From contig JARCOQ010000005.1 of NCBI GenBank assembly GCA_029207755.1, positions 52,169,563-52,233,562 on the forward strand: 64,000 nt of DNA. Direction: 5' to 3'. The translations under genes and the position numbers were made by a program. The notes beneath the pieces were generated by a model. It made no database searches and was not told the origin of the DNA. It was given only the letters and a program-made list of their open reading frames with translations. Positions 23,208-36,047 of the stretch are shown here, in pieces. Within the stretch, counting starts at the first letter, position 1. Each line of letters starts with the position of its first letter. Source of the stretch: Chamaea fasciata. Taxonomy: Eukaryota; Chordata; Aves; Passeriformes; Sylviidae.

Positions 23208-26200
23208 GGCTGTCTGGAATAGCTGTAGAGATTTGAGCTTCCGAGTATTTCAATAGCTTCAAAACTCGTGGGTTCCTTTCCATCTGCAAGAAACCCCCAG
23301 AACTCCATAGTCTGTACAAGGGTAAAATGAGAGTATTCCAAGAATGGATTTAGATCTGAGGGGGGAAAGACGCAGGCCCCAAGAAGCCAAACCACATCAC
23401 AAAAAAAACACTAAGGCCATTGCATAAATCAATACGTGTTCCATTTAGTCTGCATCGCTTTTCCAGCAGTTGCTAATATCAGATATTTAAGAGGGAAGTG
23501 TGGGGCACTGAACAGAGACTGCTAAGAAATAAACATAACCTTTCCACTACTCAAGGCAGGCTGGGAAGGCCAAACTGCAACTGAGCAGAAAGCAAGCCAC
23601 ATTTTGACTTTCACACATAAAGTACTCTGTCCCACTTGTCTCACCTCCCCAGCTGAGGCAAACACAGTTTAGTTTGCTCTATACAAAAAGGCAGGGCCAA
23701 CAGTTCTCAGGGGAAAGAGATTTCATTTGTTCTTCACTTCCAGGCTGAAGGATCTGGACAGTTTCCCCAGAAAAGTTTAGATTTCCTAAACACTCTCTCA
23801 AGTCTCTTTGTCACCTGTTTAGGAGGCATCATTGCCAATATTCCCAAAATACTGAGGGTGCTGAGCTGAAATTTCAACTCTCCCATTAGTAAAAGGGAGT
23901 ATTTTTGACAACATCACCTCTTGGGATGCATTGATTTCTTTTACAGGAAGAGTTCTTGCTCTCTCCTGCTGCCCCCAAGCTTTAGTTTTCCTTGGCTGTT
24001 TTCCTGTCCAGCACTTGCTGTCCTCTTTGGCCCATCCCAAATGCTTGATATCCAACTGAAGTTCTGGCGTTTATACACAGCAGGTATCTTTTCACATTAG
24101 AAACTATCCTTCAGCATCAGATCACTAGCCTCAGACGAGTGACTGTGCTGTAGGAATATACCTAAACAGTCAAAAATAGATTTTAAAGCCAAATTTTAAA
24201 GGAAGGATGAGAAATCTTTTGTAATGTCACTTACTTCATGTTCCAGAGTGCGTTTCTGCAGCTTCTATAACAAAGCACATCAGCTCTAATGTAGAAAAGG
24301 GTGATTTTCATTAAAGCAACACTTCAGTAGTTCTTAGGGGTTTTGCAACTGTAAGAGACTACAATTGCACTCCACTGTGCTAAAATTTATGGAACATATT
24401 GCAGAAAGAAAGAGAACAAAAGCAGCTTTAAAAATACATAAATATGTAAAATTACAAATAATTGCAACCCAGTCCCCTTCTCAAACTGCACCTGCAATTG
24501 TGAAAACAGTTAAATGTACAAGAGAATGTAAATCAATGGACTGGGTGTGTTACAGCTCCCTCACCAAGTTACAACTGTTTTTATGATGTGCATCTAGTAG
24601 TTGAGTAAGGATTATATTCAGCACATTTTGCTCAGCAGGAACAGCTTTTATATACCAAGCAGTACCTCTGGAATTTCCATAGAAGATGTTAAAACACTGA
24701 TAGTGACTTACAGGCTGACGTTATCACCAAGTCAAAAACAAACAGGAGCATCACAGCCAGTTCCTTTAAACTGTTTATCCTTACTAGAAAGCAGAGACCT
24801 TGTTGATTTGCTGCTTGTTCACACATACAGAAGGACAAGGAGAGAAAAGAGACCTGATTTGATTTTTGTTTCCAAGAAGACAAAACTCTGTCGCTCACCC
24901 AAGCTATTCCCAACAATTAATTTAATCTGGATAATAAAAAAATAAAATTACTGGGGGGATGAGGGGGATACACCAATATATTAGGTATGAATAGCTACTC
25001 CTGCTGCTCTGTTGTAGTGAGAATTAGCAGTGACAATCTGGTTTAAATCCTTGGCTTTGACAACAATACAAACACAAAAAGCTTGATCTAGGTAACAATT
25101 GAGAATACTCTCCCATTAGCCAGCTACACAGATTTAATTTAAGGCATTTTTGTGAATTATGTGGGTTTTGTTTGTTTTGACTGCCTCATAGTTGCTGCTT
25201 TAAAATGCCATTTTTTCATGTAGGGCTACTGAAAACAGGTGAAACTTTTGAAACATCTGAAAAGCTGGGTTCCATTTTACCTCAAGGTTTTTGCTTCCCA
25301 GCATAAGGCCTACCTCCTCTGCTCTCCAGTATTTGCTGTCCTGAGAATTAAAAATATTGCGTCCTTACTACTATTACTGTGCAGTAATCAAACTGTTCCC
25401 TGCAAAGCCACCTTCCTCAAGCACACCTGGCTTTTGTTGGAAGAATTCATGTTGCAAAACACTGCTGGGGTGGATGGGAGCACAGTAGGAAGTGCCACCT
25501 CCAGTGAGCCAGTGATAGCTGAGTTTTGCTGTCTAAACTCCATTATCATTTTAACCACATAGTCCACCTCCTATTTCCCTCAGTGAATGTGTTCCCAGCA
25601 GCCGCCAGAAGAAGCCAGTTGGGAATTTATCTAGCAAGGAGACACAGCATCCCTCTACTGGATCTGCTATTATTATGCAGATAGAGGAGCTCAAAGATAT
25701 TTCACAACCTCTCCCTCTTTTCTTTGGTAGCTGCATGGATGTTTGTTAATGAAATCATCTCCAGCTAATAAAAAACTTTAAAAGTCCCAAACCCTAAGGA
25801 ACGAAATCATGCAATACTGTGAGTCTCATAGATTTTGTTTTGTTATACTACACACAGAAATGTCACACAAATAAAAGGCACTGCTTAAGCCACACTCACA
25901 TTTTTATGGAGTTTCTAGGCTGTAACTCAGTGCCACAGGAGGTGACTTCTCTTTGTGCTCTGCAGTCACCATTCTTCCTTTTCACACCTTCTCTCCTCAC
26001 TGCCCATAAACAAGGAGTGCTCTAAGCATGGCAGGCAATGCTTTTGGAGGTGCTCCCACCCTCCCTGAGACCCAGCCATGCCTCACTGCCCTCTGCAAGA
26101 AAAGACTTTTCTACAAGGACCAGCAGCTTGTAAAGCACTGGCCGTCCCAGTCTGTGCAGGGAGGTGTCTGTGCTCAGTCAGGACATCAGTGACTGCTGCC

Positions 26201-29153
26201 CTCGGCTGGGGACCTGCTCTTTTGCCTCAGGTCCTTCAGCATCACACCGGCAAAAGGGGAGCCACAAACATTCGGAAAGAGTGCCCAGATGTGGAACTGT
26301 TTTATGACAGAAAAGAGTCGGGAATACTTGGACTACCTGATCACACTTTCAACTCCTCCTCCCAATCTCCAGGATTCAAACAGGAAAGCAAGCCATGGGA
26401 GAACCACTGGTATTAAGGAACCTCCTTTCTTCTCAGCTGAAAGATTGTAAGCACTAAGGCTTCCAGCAACCTTCTGCAGAGACACACATTCCTTGCTGGA
26501 CAATTTGGGCAAATCCAGAAATTTTCTGTTTCACTTCTTCATGACACCTCAAGAAAGAATATTTTGGCTGGACTGTGCTCTTCCCTTAACCAGCTGCAAA
26601 ATGCCATTCCCTGCTGCAGCCCATACCCGTGTAGTCACTAGAGGTTCCCAAATGCATTTCTAACACCAGCCCACAGTGGAAGTCTAGCATGCTCTGAACC
26701 AAGCCTTGTTCCTGAAAAGATTCTAAGATTCTGTCAGAGCTGTGTAAAACTTGCAACCTGATGCTATGGGCAGATTTTTGCACGGCCACTTCCCAAGGTT
26801 TGACCCAGGATCCTTTGTGCTGTCCTCTCCTCCAGGGCACACTCCCTGGAACACTGCCCTTCCCTTTGCCAAGGTCTCCCCATGTTGCAGGTGTGGTTTT
26901 CCAGCCCCACCACTCTCTGCCTCACTCCATCACCAGGCAATGAGGCATTTCCCTCTGTTTTCCAGGGAGCCAGGAACATCTGCATGCCCTAAGGGAAGGA
27001 AGCAGTTTTTAAAAACACTTTTAAGTGTGAGCTTTCCATCTGTGTTTCAAACCCACACTCTGCTGCCCCAGTCCTACCCAGTTAGCACCACAGGGTTGGG
27101 CTTTGGCTTTGCTGCTGAGGTGAATTGAGGAGACAAACCTCGGGGAGCTGGCAAGCCGCAAATAAATTTGAAGCAGAGTCGGGTAAAAATAGCAGGGTCT
27201 GAAGGAAGGCCAAGCCTTGTGCCTGGTTACTGTGAGCCCCTAAGCCAGGGGGAACCCCAACCCCCTGTTTACACATACTCAAGCAGCAGACTTACACCTC
27301 AGCCTGGCTCCTTTCCTAGGCAAAGTCAAACTTCCAGAGATCACCTCGGATCAAAGGGAGCCGCCACTCAGCCAGGGCACGTGAGCACATACCAAGGATG
27401 TGCCTGCAAGCATGAAGAATGGTCTGGCCCAGACCCAGAAAGTTTCAGCCTGCTTGGCTGAGAGACTCTGGCTCTCCTTCACTGTGCCATGTCCCAGTTC
27501 AAGGCACTGGCTTGGCCATCCCCCTCAAGCCTGTCTAACTGACATCATTAATTCCTCCAGTGCTGCCATAGGAAAATGAGTGCTACTCACTGAAAGACAC
27601 ACAGAAAACTTCAGAACTAAGAGGAAAACATAAAACTGGGTGGCAGGGGCATCTGCAAAAACATGAATCTTTTGACAAAGCAACTGCAGGATTTTATTTA
27701 TTTTTTGGCATTTCTCATCCCAGAAGCTTCTCATCCAAGAAAACCTACCCTGGCATACCTGAAGCCATTGGTTTTAGCTGAACTACTCATGGGTTTCCAT
27801 GTGCTTTGTAGCTCCAAGGTACAGATCAGAGAGGCTGGGCAGGATGCATCTGGTGGCAGCCAGGTTTCAGCAGGTCAGCATCACACCTGGAACTTGCAGG
27901 GCATTCAGAGAAGAGAGTATGAAGCAAAAGGTTGGGCTATTTCTTACTGTATCTGAGAGAGGACAGCAAGAAAATTGCCCAACCTGCAGAATCTTGCACA
28001 GTCTTCTCTTCAGGCCCTCCTAGTAGAGATTTCTTGGGTGTAAATATGAGGGGTTTCTTCTAATGCCTTCATCTGATCTCCAGGCCAAGACACGTACATA
28101 ACAGAACAGCAAATTCAAGTCCTCAGGGAAAGCTTTATGAAAACTGCCACGGCTGATGCATTCCCAGCATCTGCCGCTTTAATCCTCCCTTGTTGGAAAA
28201 GAAAGGAACTCAGTAACAGGCTGGTAATTAATTCTGCAACAATACTCAATAAGGAAAAGTTTGGTTTTAATAAACAGAACAGAACTGCTGATTTAACGCA
28301 AACATATTCAGTTAGAAGGACATCTCGAAAATATTTATATTAGAAGCAAGAACAAAGCAATAATAACCACACTCTACAGGAAGTATTGCTTGCTGTCTGG
28401 TGATTAATAAACCCCAGGAAAGAATAAAATGGATGGTCTAAATTTGTCTTCCCTGTTTTCCATAAACTGAAACGCACAAAGGAAATAAATGCCTATGGTG
28501 AAACCAAAGCCAACATTTTGCTGTGAACTTATGTTATTACAGGAATGTCTTGAAATGCCCCTCCCCAAGGAACTGAAGTGATTTCTTATAATGGTGATAG
28601 AGGAACAATGGGGAAGACTTCTAAAACAGTGGGGCCTTATCCAGTTTCTATAAACCCTCTGTCAAGCTGAGGGACATTTCCTTCCCTGCCAGTCTCTGTG
28701 GCCACAGCTCCAGCAGAAAGCAATGGGAGCTCAGGCACAAGCAGCCTCAGCTAGCAGCAACACTTAGTCCCTACCAAAACTTGCTAAAGAGTGTGCTAAA
28801 ATTCAACTGCAGTATTTCTTATCAAAACATTTAGCGTAACAGGAAATACAATGTCATACAGGCAGTAAAAGTTTTAATTTCATTTCATTATCCTTGGTGT
28901 TTCAATAAACTGTTGGAAAACAAACAACAGAACACCCCTGGATGTTCATCTCAGAATACTTCCTTTATCTAAAATATCCTCTCTCCAAATCTGCCTGGCA
29001 ATATGTTCTGAGAAATCAATCTGTCATTGGGGATGTGCCAGACACATTTTACAACCCCAACGCCAGACCACAACTGGAGGTGGTGTGGGGTTTTTGGCTG
29101 CCAGAAGCTTTCTCTGAGCCCTTGGGCTGCACAGTTCAGCTCTCACCATCTCA
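23208..29153. other. Long stretch without recognised genes or repeats
   Basis: Short open frames occur, for example minus 23819-24055, plus 24601-24945 and plus 26751-27128, without known domains. The 26.0-27.5 kb part is somewhat more GC-rich but has no CpG cluster and no recognised repeat. Confidence 0.45.
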
Positions 29154-29716
29154 GGTCCTGTTGTGGTCTAACCCCAGCCAGCAACCAAACACCACAAAGT
29201 CACTCCCACCAGTGGGATCGAGGAGAGAACTGGAGGGATAAAAGGCAGGATACTCGTGGGTGGAAAAAAAAGACAGTTTAATAGGGAAAGAAAAAGCCAC
29301 ACACAAAAGCAAAGCAAAACAAGGAATTAATTCCCTGCTTCCCATGGGCAGGCAGGTGTTCAGCACCTCCAGGAGAGCAGGGCCCCTTCCCCTGGAACAG
29401 TGATTTGGGAAGACAAACGCCATCACTGCAAACATCCCCTCCTTCCTCCTTCTTCCTCCCCCTTTACATACTCAGCATGATGTCACAGGGTCTGGAGCAT
29501 CCCTTGGGTCAGTCAGGGTTACCTGTCCTGGCTGTTTCTCCTCCCAAACTCCCAGGCACCCCCAGCCTTTGAGGGGCAGGAGAGGCCTTGGCTCTGTGCA
29601 ATCCCTGCTCAGCAATAACAGCAACATCTCTGTGTTATCAGCCCTGTGTGCAGCACAAATCCAAACCACAGCCCCATTCCAGCCCCTGGGAACGAAACTA
29701 ACTCCAGCACAGGTCC
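29154..29716 (-). mobile_element. Solo LTR, ERVL-type, with GGTCC duplication
   Basis: The LTR occupies 29159-29711 (553 bp), opening TGTTGTGG and closing AGCACA. It is flanked by perfect 5-bp duplications GGTCC at 29154-29158 and 29712-29716. Five bases is the size typical of ERVL-class insertions. The body matches an LTR family I recall as widespread in birds: an interval about gacagtttaatagg, cagcaataac, and a terminal 'cagccccat...' block. TATA-like and AATAAA-like positions suggest transcription from the minus strand. No internal retroviral genes flank it, so it arose by LTR-LTR recombination. Family name not asserted. Confidence 0.9.
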
Positions 29717-31727
29717 CTGAAAAGAGGCATATGTCCAAATCTGACATTGCAAGGAAACAACCTGGAAACTTTTATGAAGTTTTCAAGTGCCCTGATGAAG
29801 ATGACAGAGAAAGATAGAGTCCATACAGATTTGCAGCCAGACACTGGTTTAAAAAGAAACAAAAATATTTCAGTAATTTAAATATGTTTGTCCAGATCTC
29901 TCTTCCACACACTTTGGATACAAATCTGTCCCTGGCACCACATCAGGAAGTTTTGAAAGGAGTCATTAAGTCATCTCTGTATTTGGTGTGCCCCATTTTG
30001 GGTGTCAGCTTCCTTTCCACAGGCAAAATCCTCCAAGCCCAGCTGTGACATTCCTGTGCTGCATCCATCAGTCACTGCAGACACTGCTCCTTGCTTGCAC
30101 CACAGCAGCTGGAACGTGGAATCCTCAGCTGGCATGTGGAAACTGCCTTTTCTAGACAGCTGGAATTTCTGTAACAGCCTCCTCTACAAGCAGCTTTTCT
30201 GGAGGCTGACTGAAGTGTAGAAGTCACAAATACATAATTGAGGAGGTGGAAACATTCAGGATCAAAGCAATGGGCAGAGGGGGGTTGTTTGCTTTTAAGT
30301 TCAGAGTTGGGGGTGTCCCTGGACTTTTGCTTTGTTCTGCTTTGGATTTTGAGCAGCACACGGACAGCAGGGTCTGTCTGGCATGGTTCAAAGGCAAAAG
30401 AGTTGCAAAAGTCCCAAGTGCCAGGAGAGGGGGAGGTTGGAGCATGTGGCAGTCATGGGAGAGCTGCAAACTGCCTTGTGCCCATCAATTTTACTCAAGC
30501 AAGTCGTTCACCTGTCCACCATAGATCTCTGCTTACTATTAGCCTTGGCCATGCTGCAGGTTTCAGTTCCAGAGTCAGCGGTGGGAAATGCCCGAAGGAT
30601 TTGTGCCCAAAGTATTTCCTCTGTGGCAGAGGAACTGCACCTGCACATCACCATGAGAGCAAAAGACTGCTCTGAGTCCAAGACGAAAATGTTTTTTTTA
30701 GTCACTTTGCTCTTCCTGATTTCAGTTTCTGCCTCAAAAATGAAACTCTGACTCTTTATTTCTCATTCTTTAGGTTCTGGATGCTCAGTAGTTACCCCTC
30801 ATACCCCCATGAGTCCTTTGGCTTTGCTCCAGGACCAAACAGTAATAGATGGAAACTACAGGACTCAACAAGAACGTTGTGTGGCACAAACACCAAACTA
30901 TACACATGTCCCATACTCTTTGATTTTAGTCTTAGGTCTAATGAATTTCCAGGTAAAATCTCTAAGAAATTAGTGGTAGTCAAGGAGAGGGACAGGAACG
31001 ATTTGGGCAATATATTTCATCAACTCAACAGAAATAGAGGTACACAGTAAGTTACTCTCATGACACCTATAAAGGCAAGTCTGAAAAAAAGCAGGAGGAG
31101 ATAATTTTGTAATTCTCAGCGTGAATCCCCCAAATAAAGAGCTTTATTCTTTGAAACAGAAAACAATCATTTATACCAGCTGTGTTCACATAATTTTTCC
31201 CTTCCAGGGTTAATCTGCTGAAAAGCTTTTAGCTAAGATTAATGTGTATCCAGCTGTCTCTGGATATTTCTGTTTTATCCAAAAATTAACACACAGCAAA
31301 CAAACAGACAAATATTGGCAATAACACATTAGCAAGAAAAGGAACATTCTAATTCAAACACAATGCCCACAACTTTGCCTTTCATTTTGGAAGGATAAAG
31401 CAAATTGTATTTTTTTTAAGGGAAAAAAAATTGAGATGGGGTGAAAAAAGGTGTTCTGCTGATTTGTAGCATTCCTCAGAAGACAATGAGATTAAAGTGA
31501 TTAAGACCTGGGAGATTGAAGTTGCTGGTTTGCCTGCATGGTACATGTAGAGATAGCACCAGTGGGGAAACTGGGGCTACCAATGCTACAGTGGTTTAAC
31601 CTCATATCAGCAAACCCCTTAAAACCTTCTGCAGAAGAACACAACCTTCACTTCAATGTGTTCAATCACTCCTTGTTGCACCAGCCAATTCCTGAGGTTA
31701 ATTCGGCAATTGCTGCCCCTACGTAGC
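29717..31727. other. Stretch between two LTRs
   Basis: Open frames between 30238 and 31050 have no recognisable domain. No primer-binding site or internal retroviral sequence was recognised next to either LTR. Confidence 0.4.
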
Positions 31728-32221
31728 TGTTAAGATCCAGTTACTAAAATTTTCAGAGATGCCTCTGCCTGAATCAAATTACAAATGAGACCAAAAGTGC
31801 CACTGGATTTTATTTACCAATAAATCCAAGAGAGAGAGAGACATCGAAAAGAGGTGGGGGGAGAGAGAGATAGTGACTGAGACAGATTAGGTAGAAAATA
31901 TCACCTCTCTGTGGATCCAAATAGCATCCCATTCATCCTCTCCATCTTGTCTTCTTGGCGGTGAGGGTCCCCAAAAAAACATAGAGTTCAGTGGATTATT
32001 ATACATTTGGGCCAGGTGGGAACACCCAGACACCTCCCCAGGGGATCAGGTTTGACACTCTCTTGCAAGATCCGGATCTGTTGCATCACTTTGCATCATG
32101 TGCAGTCTCCTGATGCAAGGCCACAGGAATAGGTCTGGGGGTGCTTTGGGGGTCTTTGGATTATGACCCCCAGCTAGTTATTAGCAGCCTAGTTTTGCTA
32201 AAGAAGTTCGTCACCAAAACA
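31728..32221 (-). mobile_element. Probable solo LTR, unknown avian ERV family
   Basis: Read on the minus strand the block has LTR order: a TG start near 32221, a TATA-like TATAATAA at about 31995-32003, then a transcript-like region, then AATAAA (31809-31814 on the complementary strand) followed by a U5-like segment ending in ..TTAACA at 31728. Purine-rich GA tracts (31831-31872) lie inside. I found no clean target duplication, so both ends are approximate. The alternative is another class of medium-copy interspersed repeat. Confidence 0.5.
31831..31872. repeat. GA-rich low-complexity tract
   Basis: Two AGAGAGAGAG runs are separated by ACATCGAAAAGAGGTGGGG. The tract is inside the probable LTR and likely belongs to that family rather than being an independent microsatellite. 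Confidence 0.8.
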
Positions 32222-33959
32222 CCACAAAACAAAAAACAAACCATCATGGAAATGCAGACATGAAAGCTGAGAAGTTCAGAATGAACATCCATAACAAGAA
32301 CAGAGAGGAAAAAGCCAACCAAGACTGCACCAACGAGCATACATTGCTCTGGCTTCAACATGCCAGTTTTTAAGGTATTTTTCAAGTCCTACTGGATTCC
32401 TTGATACACTGTCAAATACAACCTGTGTGTATTTGGCTTACTATTTTTAACTTGTAGCTTTCCATTTCCTTAGTTACCATATGGGATTTTTTTCAGGGCA
32501 AAGTTGCTGTCATTTCACAGCTGACACTTGTAAGTATCACCCTTCCTTAAAAAAAAAAAAAATACTGTGCTTTTTAGAGCACCTTTATTGTTCCTCGGTT
32601 TAATTAAACCCCAACAAACAGGCCCTGTGATGTTTTTCTTTTTGAGATTATGAGGGACTCCTTTCCAACTCCATGGAAAAAACACGAACAGAAGCAAAGT
32701 TAACTTTCCAGAAGAGCACCAGAGAACAGTGGGGAAAGTCTGTGGTGTGGTGAGAGGTTAAATGAAGGCAGTGCAGAAATGGTGGCCAGCCTGAGTAGTG
32801 GGAATAAGGTCAAGCCCATTGGGATCAAAGAGAATTCAACTTTTTAACTAAGTTTTTTCAGAGAAAAATGCTGCTTCAATTCTACCAAAATTGGAAGAAA
32901 AGAATCTCATGAAAATGAAGCTGGACCTTATTCTATCACAAATGTTTCAGAAAGACACATTCCAAAATGAATTTTTTAAAAAAAAAAGCCTCCAATCTTT
33001 CAGGCTGTATGTGCCACATTAAATTTTTCCTCTAAAGCTTAAAATGGAAATAGAATAGATTCTTGCACACAGTCTCTGCAAATACTGAACTTGGTGTGAG
33101 GAGGGGGAGCTCTCCCTATATCTCAGCTTTTTTTCAGAGTAAACCAAGCTGTTCTCTGATCAGCACTGCAAGCATATATATAACTTAAGATACTAAAGTC
33201 CTTGTCTGTGGTGATCCACAGAAAATGTGCATCTGTTACACTAAAAGGGAAGTTTAATTGGAGCTGAAGAAGTTTTCAGGCTGGGTGTTCCTCAAGTCAG
33301 CAGCTAGTGCAAGGACCAGGATGAATGAGTATATTCCATCACCTTCCTTTGTGGAGCTGTAAAAAGATCAGTCTTAAGTGTTATCACACACAGAACTTTT
33401 ACTAGTGTGTTTTCTAAATAAAGATAGGAAAGATTTTTTTCGACATCAAGTTACAAGGAAAATTCTTCAGGATGATCAGTTCTAAAGAGATGTAAAGGCT
33501 GACAAGGAACAGGAAATTCAAACTTCATAGAAGCTCTGGAAATATTCCCCTAATGTGTAAAAACAGTTATCAGAGCAACGATAAAACATCGATCTGTTTA
33601 CTTTTGGTGGGGGGGCTGGTGGTGTTTCCCTGTGAAAGCACAAGCCTTGCCACATCCAAACGAACCAGCCCTAAGGAACAATTGAAAAATGGTACACAAA
33701 GAGGGAAACATTCCCACATGTGCCAGGGCAGTGCAATATCCAAGCATCTCCAAATGGCCTGGTAAAAGTACAAGGGCTAAGAGATAACAGATGTGCTTTA
33801 GACTGTACCAAAAAAAATCCAATTAAAAAAAAAAAAAGAAAAAAGAAAAAAAAAAAGAGAACAACAGAAGGAAGGACATTAAAATGTGAATGTCTTGGAC
33901 AAAATAACATGTCAACATAGCTAAAACTAGTAATGATAAGATACTGTTTGGATTTCAGT
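32222..33959. other. Noncoding stretch
   Basis: A-rich runs lie at 32549-32561 and 33825-33856. No gene or mobile element was recognised. Confidence 0.45.
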
Positions 33960-34074
33960 GCAGGTACAGTGCATGTGGAAAGCAGCAAGTCACCTTTAAC
34001 TAGCATTTCACTTCTAAGGGAAAATAAGTGCAAGAACCAAAAAACAAACACAAAAAGCCCTTTCTCACAGACAC
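33960..34074. repeat. Dispersed repeat, copy 1
   Basis: It matches 35928-36047 over about 115 bases in the same orientation. The shared core is ATGTGGAAAGCAGCA, then CACCTTTAA, TAGCATTTCACTT and AAGCCC. Neither copy belongs to a repeat family I recognise. Confidence 0.75.
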
Positions 34075-35927
34075 TCAGGTTGAATAGAGGCTCAGATATT
34101 GGTGCTATTCCTGGATCACTGCTACAATACGACTTCTACCTCCTGCTTTTCTGCTCATTAATAGTTGCTATTGCTTTTGCTTGAGAGAACAGCAATTCAG
34201 CAACATACCAGGCACACATACCCAAAAACCTGAGGGTTTGATATGGATTAAATCATTGATTGCCTTCTCAGCAATGCCAAAGTCTGGCCAAGTATCAGCA
34301 AACCACTGAAAAAAAGAGTATTCATGATCTTCTAGCCTCCCTCAAGATACTGCTCCCAAATCTGTCAAGGCTCTTCTGCACCCTCTGAAATTCTGTAAAA
34401 TTCATCCTCAGGAAGAATTCCAGGCTGATGATTCATCTTTTCTTACTTCCAGAAATCTGAGCCTACCCTGAAGCTGTGGGGTTTCCATTGCAGCACCCTC
34501 CCCTGCAACTGGCCTACTCCTCACAACATCTTCTAGCAATTTTGTCTTGGCAGGTTTTCTGCAAGGAAGCAGGCTGCAAGAAGCAGGCTTGTTCTCCTAA
34601 AACACATCTTTATAAAAAAATAGTTGGGGTCCTCTGAGTTCAAACAAATACTCCTCAACTGTTTTTCTTTGCACGGAAAACTCAGTATCTGGCTCCTCTA
34701 AAAAGCTAGAGTGCAGATGTTGAAGTATTGCTTGAAAAATTCAGCTTCTGCTGTTTCGCAGTGTTGGGTACACACGCGACCTCACGGCAACACACACACC
34801 CAGCTGAGGCTTCAGCAGCTTCACAGGTCAAAATAAACACAATAAACCACAGAAAATTCAATATATGCTGCATGAGATTCTTGCCTTTTCTTCAAGGGAA
34901 GCTCTATTTAACAGACTCTCTGCTTTATTTTTTATGACAGCATCTGTCTTATTTTATCAGGGTTTTTTCCCAGCAAAATACAGAGCCTTCTGTGGCTTAC
35001 TTTGGAGTTGCATTTGGTGCTCACTTGCAAAGTTAAAACAACAAATCATGAAAATGAGATGCTGGCAAGCAAGAAAGGGGTTGAGACAGTCCACATCTGC
35101 AGAGCTGACAGGGTATGGTTCCATCATGTCTATCCACCAAGGGCTTACTGGCGGCATGGAAGCACACTGGAATCACTTGGATGGGAAGCAGCACCCCAGA
35201 TCAGTGGGATTCCCAAAACCTGGGAGAGATGCAGAGAGGCACTGCAATCTGCTGCTGTCCAGCATCCTCCATGTGGTCCCAGGATTTCCATTTGTGACAA
35301 ACTCATGATCATCATCACCTTCTCAGCTTCTTCATCTTTTCATACCAGATTGCTGACAGTATTAGGAAATGGAAATCTCTATTTGCCACCCACTTCAGTT
35401 TTCACTCACTTTCTTTTATTTTCACTTACTCTTTTTCTTCTTCCTCCCTTCATTACCTTATTTCCTCAACTGTGTAACTGCATCAATATTTAAAGCTCTT
35501 TAAAGATTAAGTTACATGTATAAAGAAAAGCAAGGCAGCAGGCTAAAGATATATCAATTACTGTTGCCTCATGATAACAGTAATGACAAAACACAGATCA
35601 GCTGCAACGTCTAAAACATTTCCTCAAAAAGGTTGGGTTCTTCCTCTTACAGCATTAAAGGAGAATTTCACGCCCCCATTGTGGCCTGTTTGCTTTCTTC
35701 TGTTTCCACTGTAACACAGAGTCCAACAAGCTTGTGTACTCAAAGGGCCACAGACAAAACCCTCTGCTCTGTCCCTCTAACCCTGTGCATGCCCAGATTA
35801 CCTGGGGCATTTATGAGTTCTCAGCTCAGGACTTGCTATAATAGCATAACTTCATGAGGGCTGTGGAGTAATTTGTTAAATACAGCTCAAAGTCAACCCT
35901 TCTGCCCATAATTTCCAAAATTTTAAT
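34075..35927. other. Stretch between the two dispersed repeat copies
   Basis: Contains a long pyrimidine-rich run at about 35398-35466 (CT/TTC-rich). An open frame at 35002-35493 has no recognisable domain. Confidence 0.45.
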
Positions 35928-36047
35928 GCAGGTATATTACATGTGGAAAGCAGCACATCACCTTTAAATAGCATTTCACTTCCAAAGGGAAATAAATACA
36001 AGGAGAAAAAAAATAAAATAAAATAAAAAAGCCCTTCTTACAAACAG
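35928..36047. repeat. Dispersed repeat, copy 2
   Basis: It matches 33960-34074. This copy has gained an AAAAT-type A-rich expansion at about 36005-36030 where copy 1 has a shorter A-rich spacer. Confidence 0.75.

Noticed and set aside
30781..31050. Plus-strand frame after a good TTCTCATTCTTTAG acceptor between two LTRs
   Set aside because: I considered internal retroviral sequence, but no recognisable retroviral motif, primer-binding site or polypurine tract links it to either solo LTR.
35002..35493. 163-codon plus-strand frame
   Set aside because: It runs into low-complexity pyrimidine-rich sequence and has no domain or codon bias.
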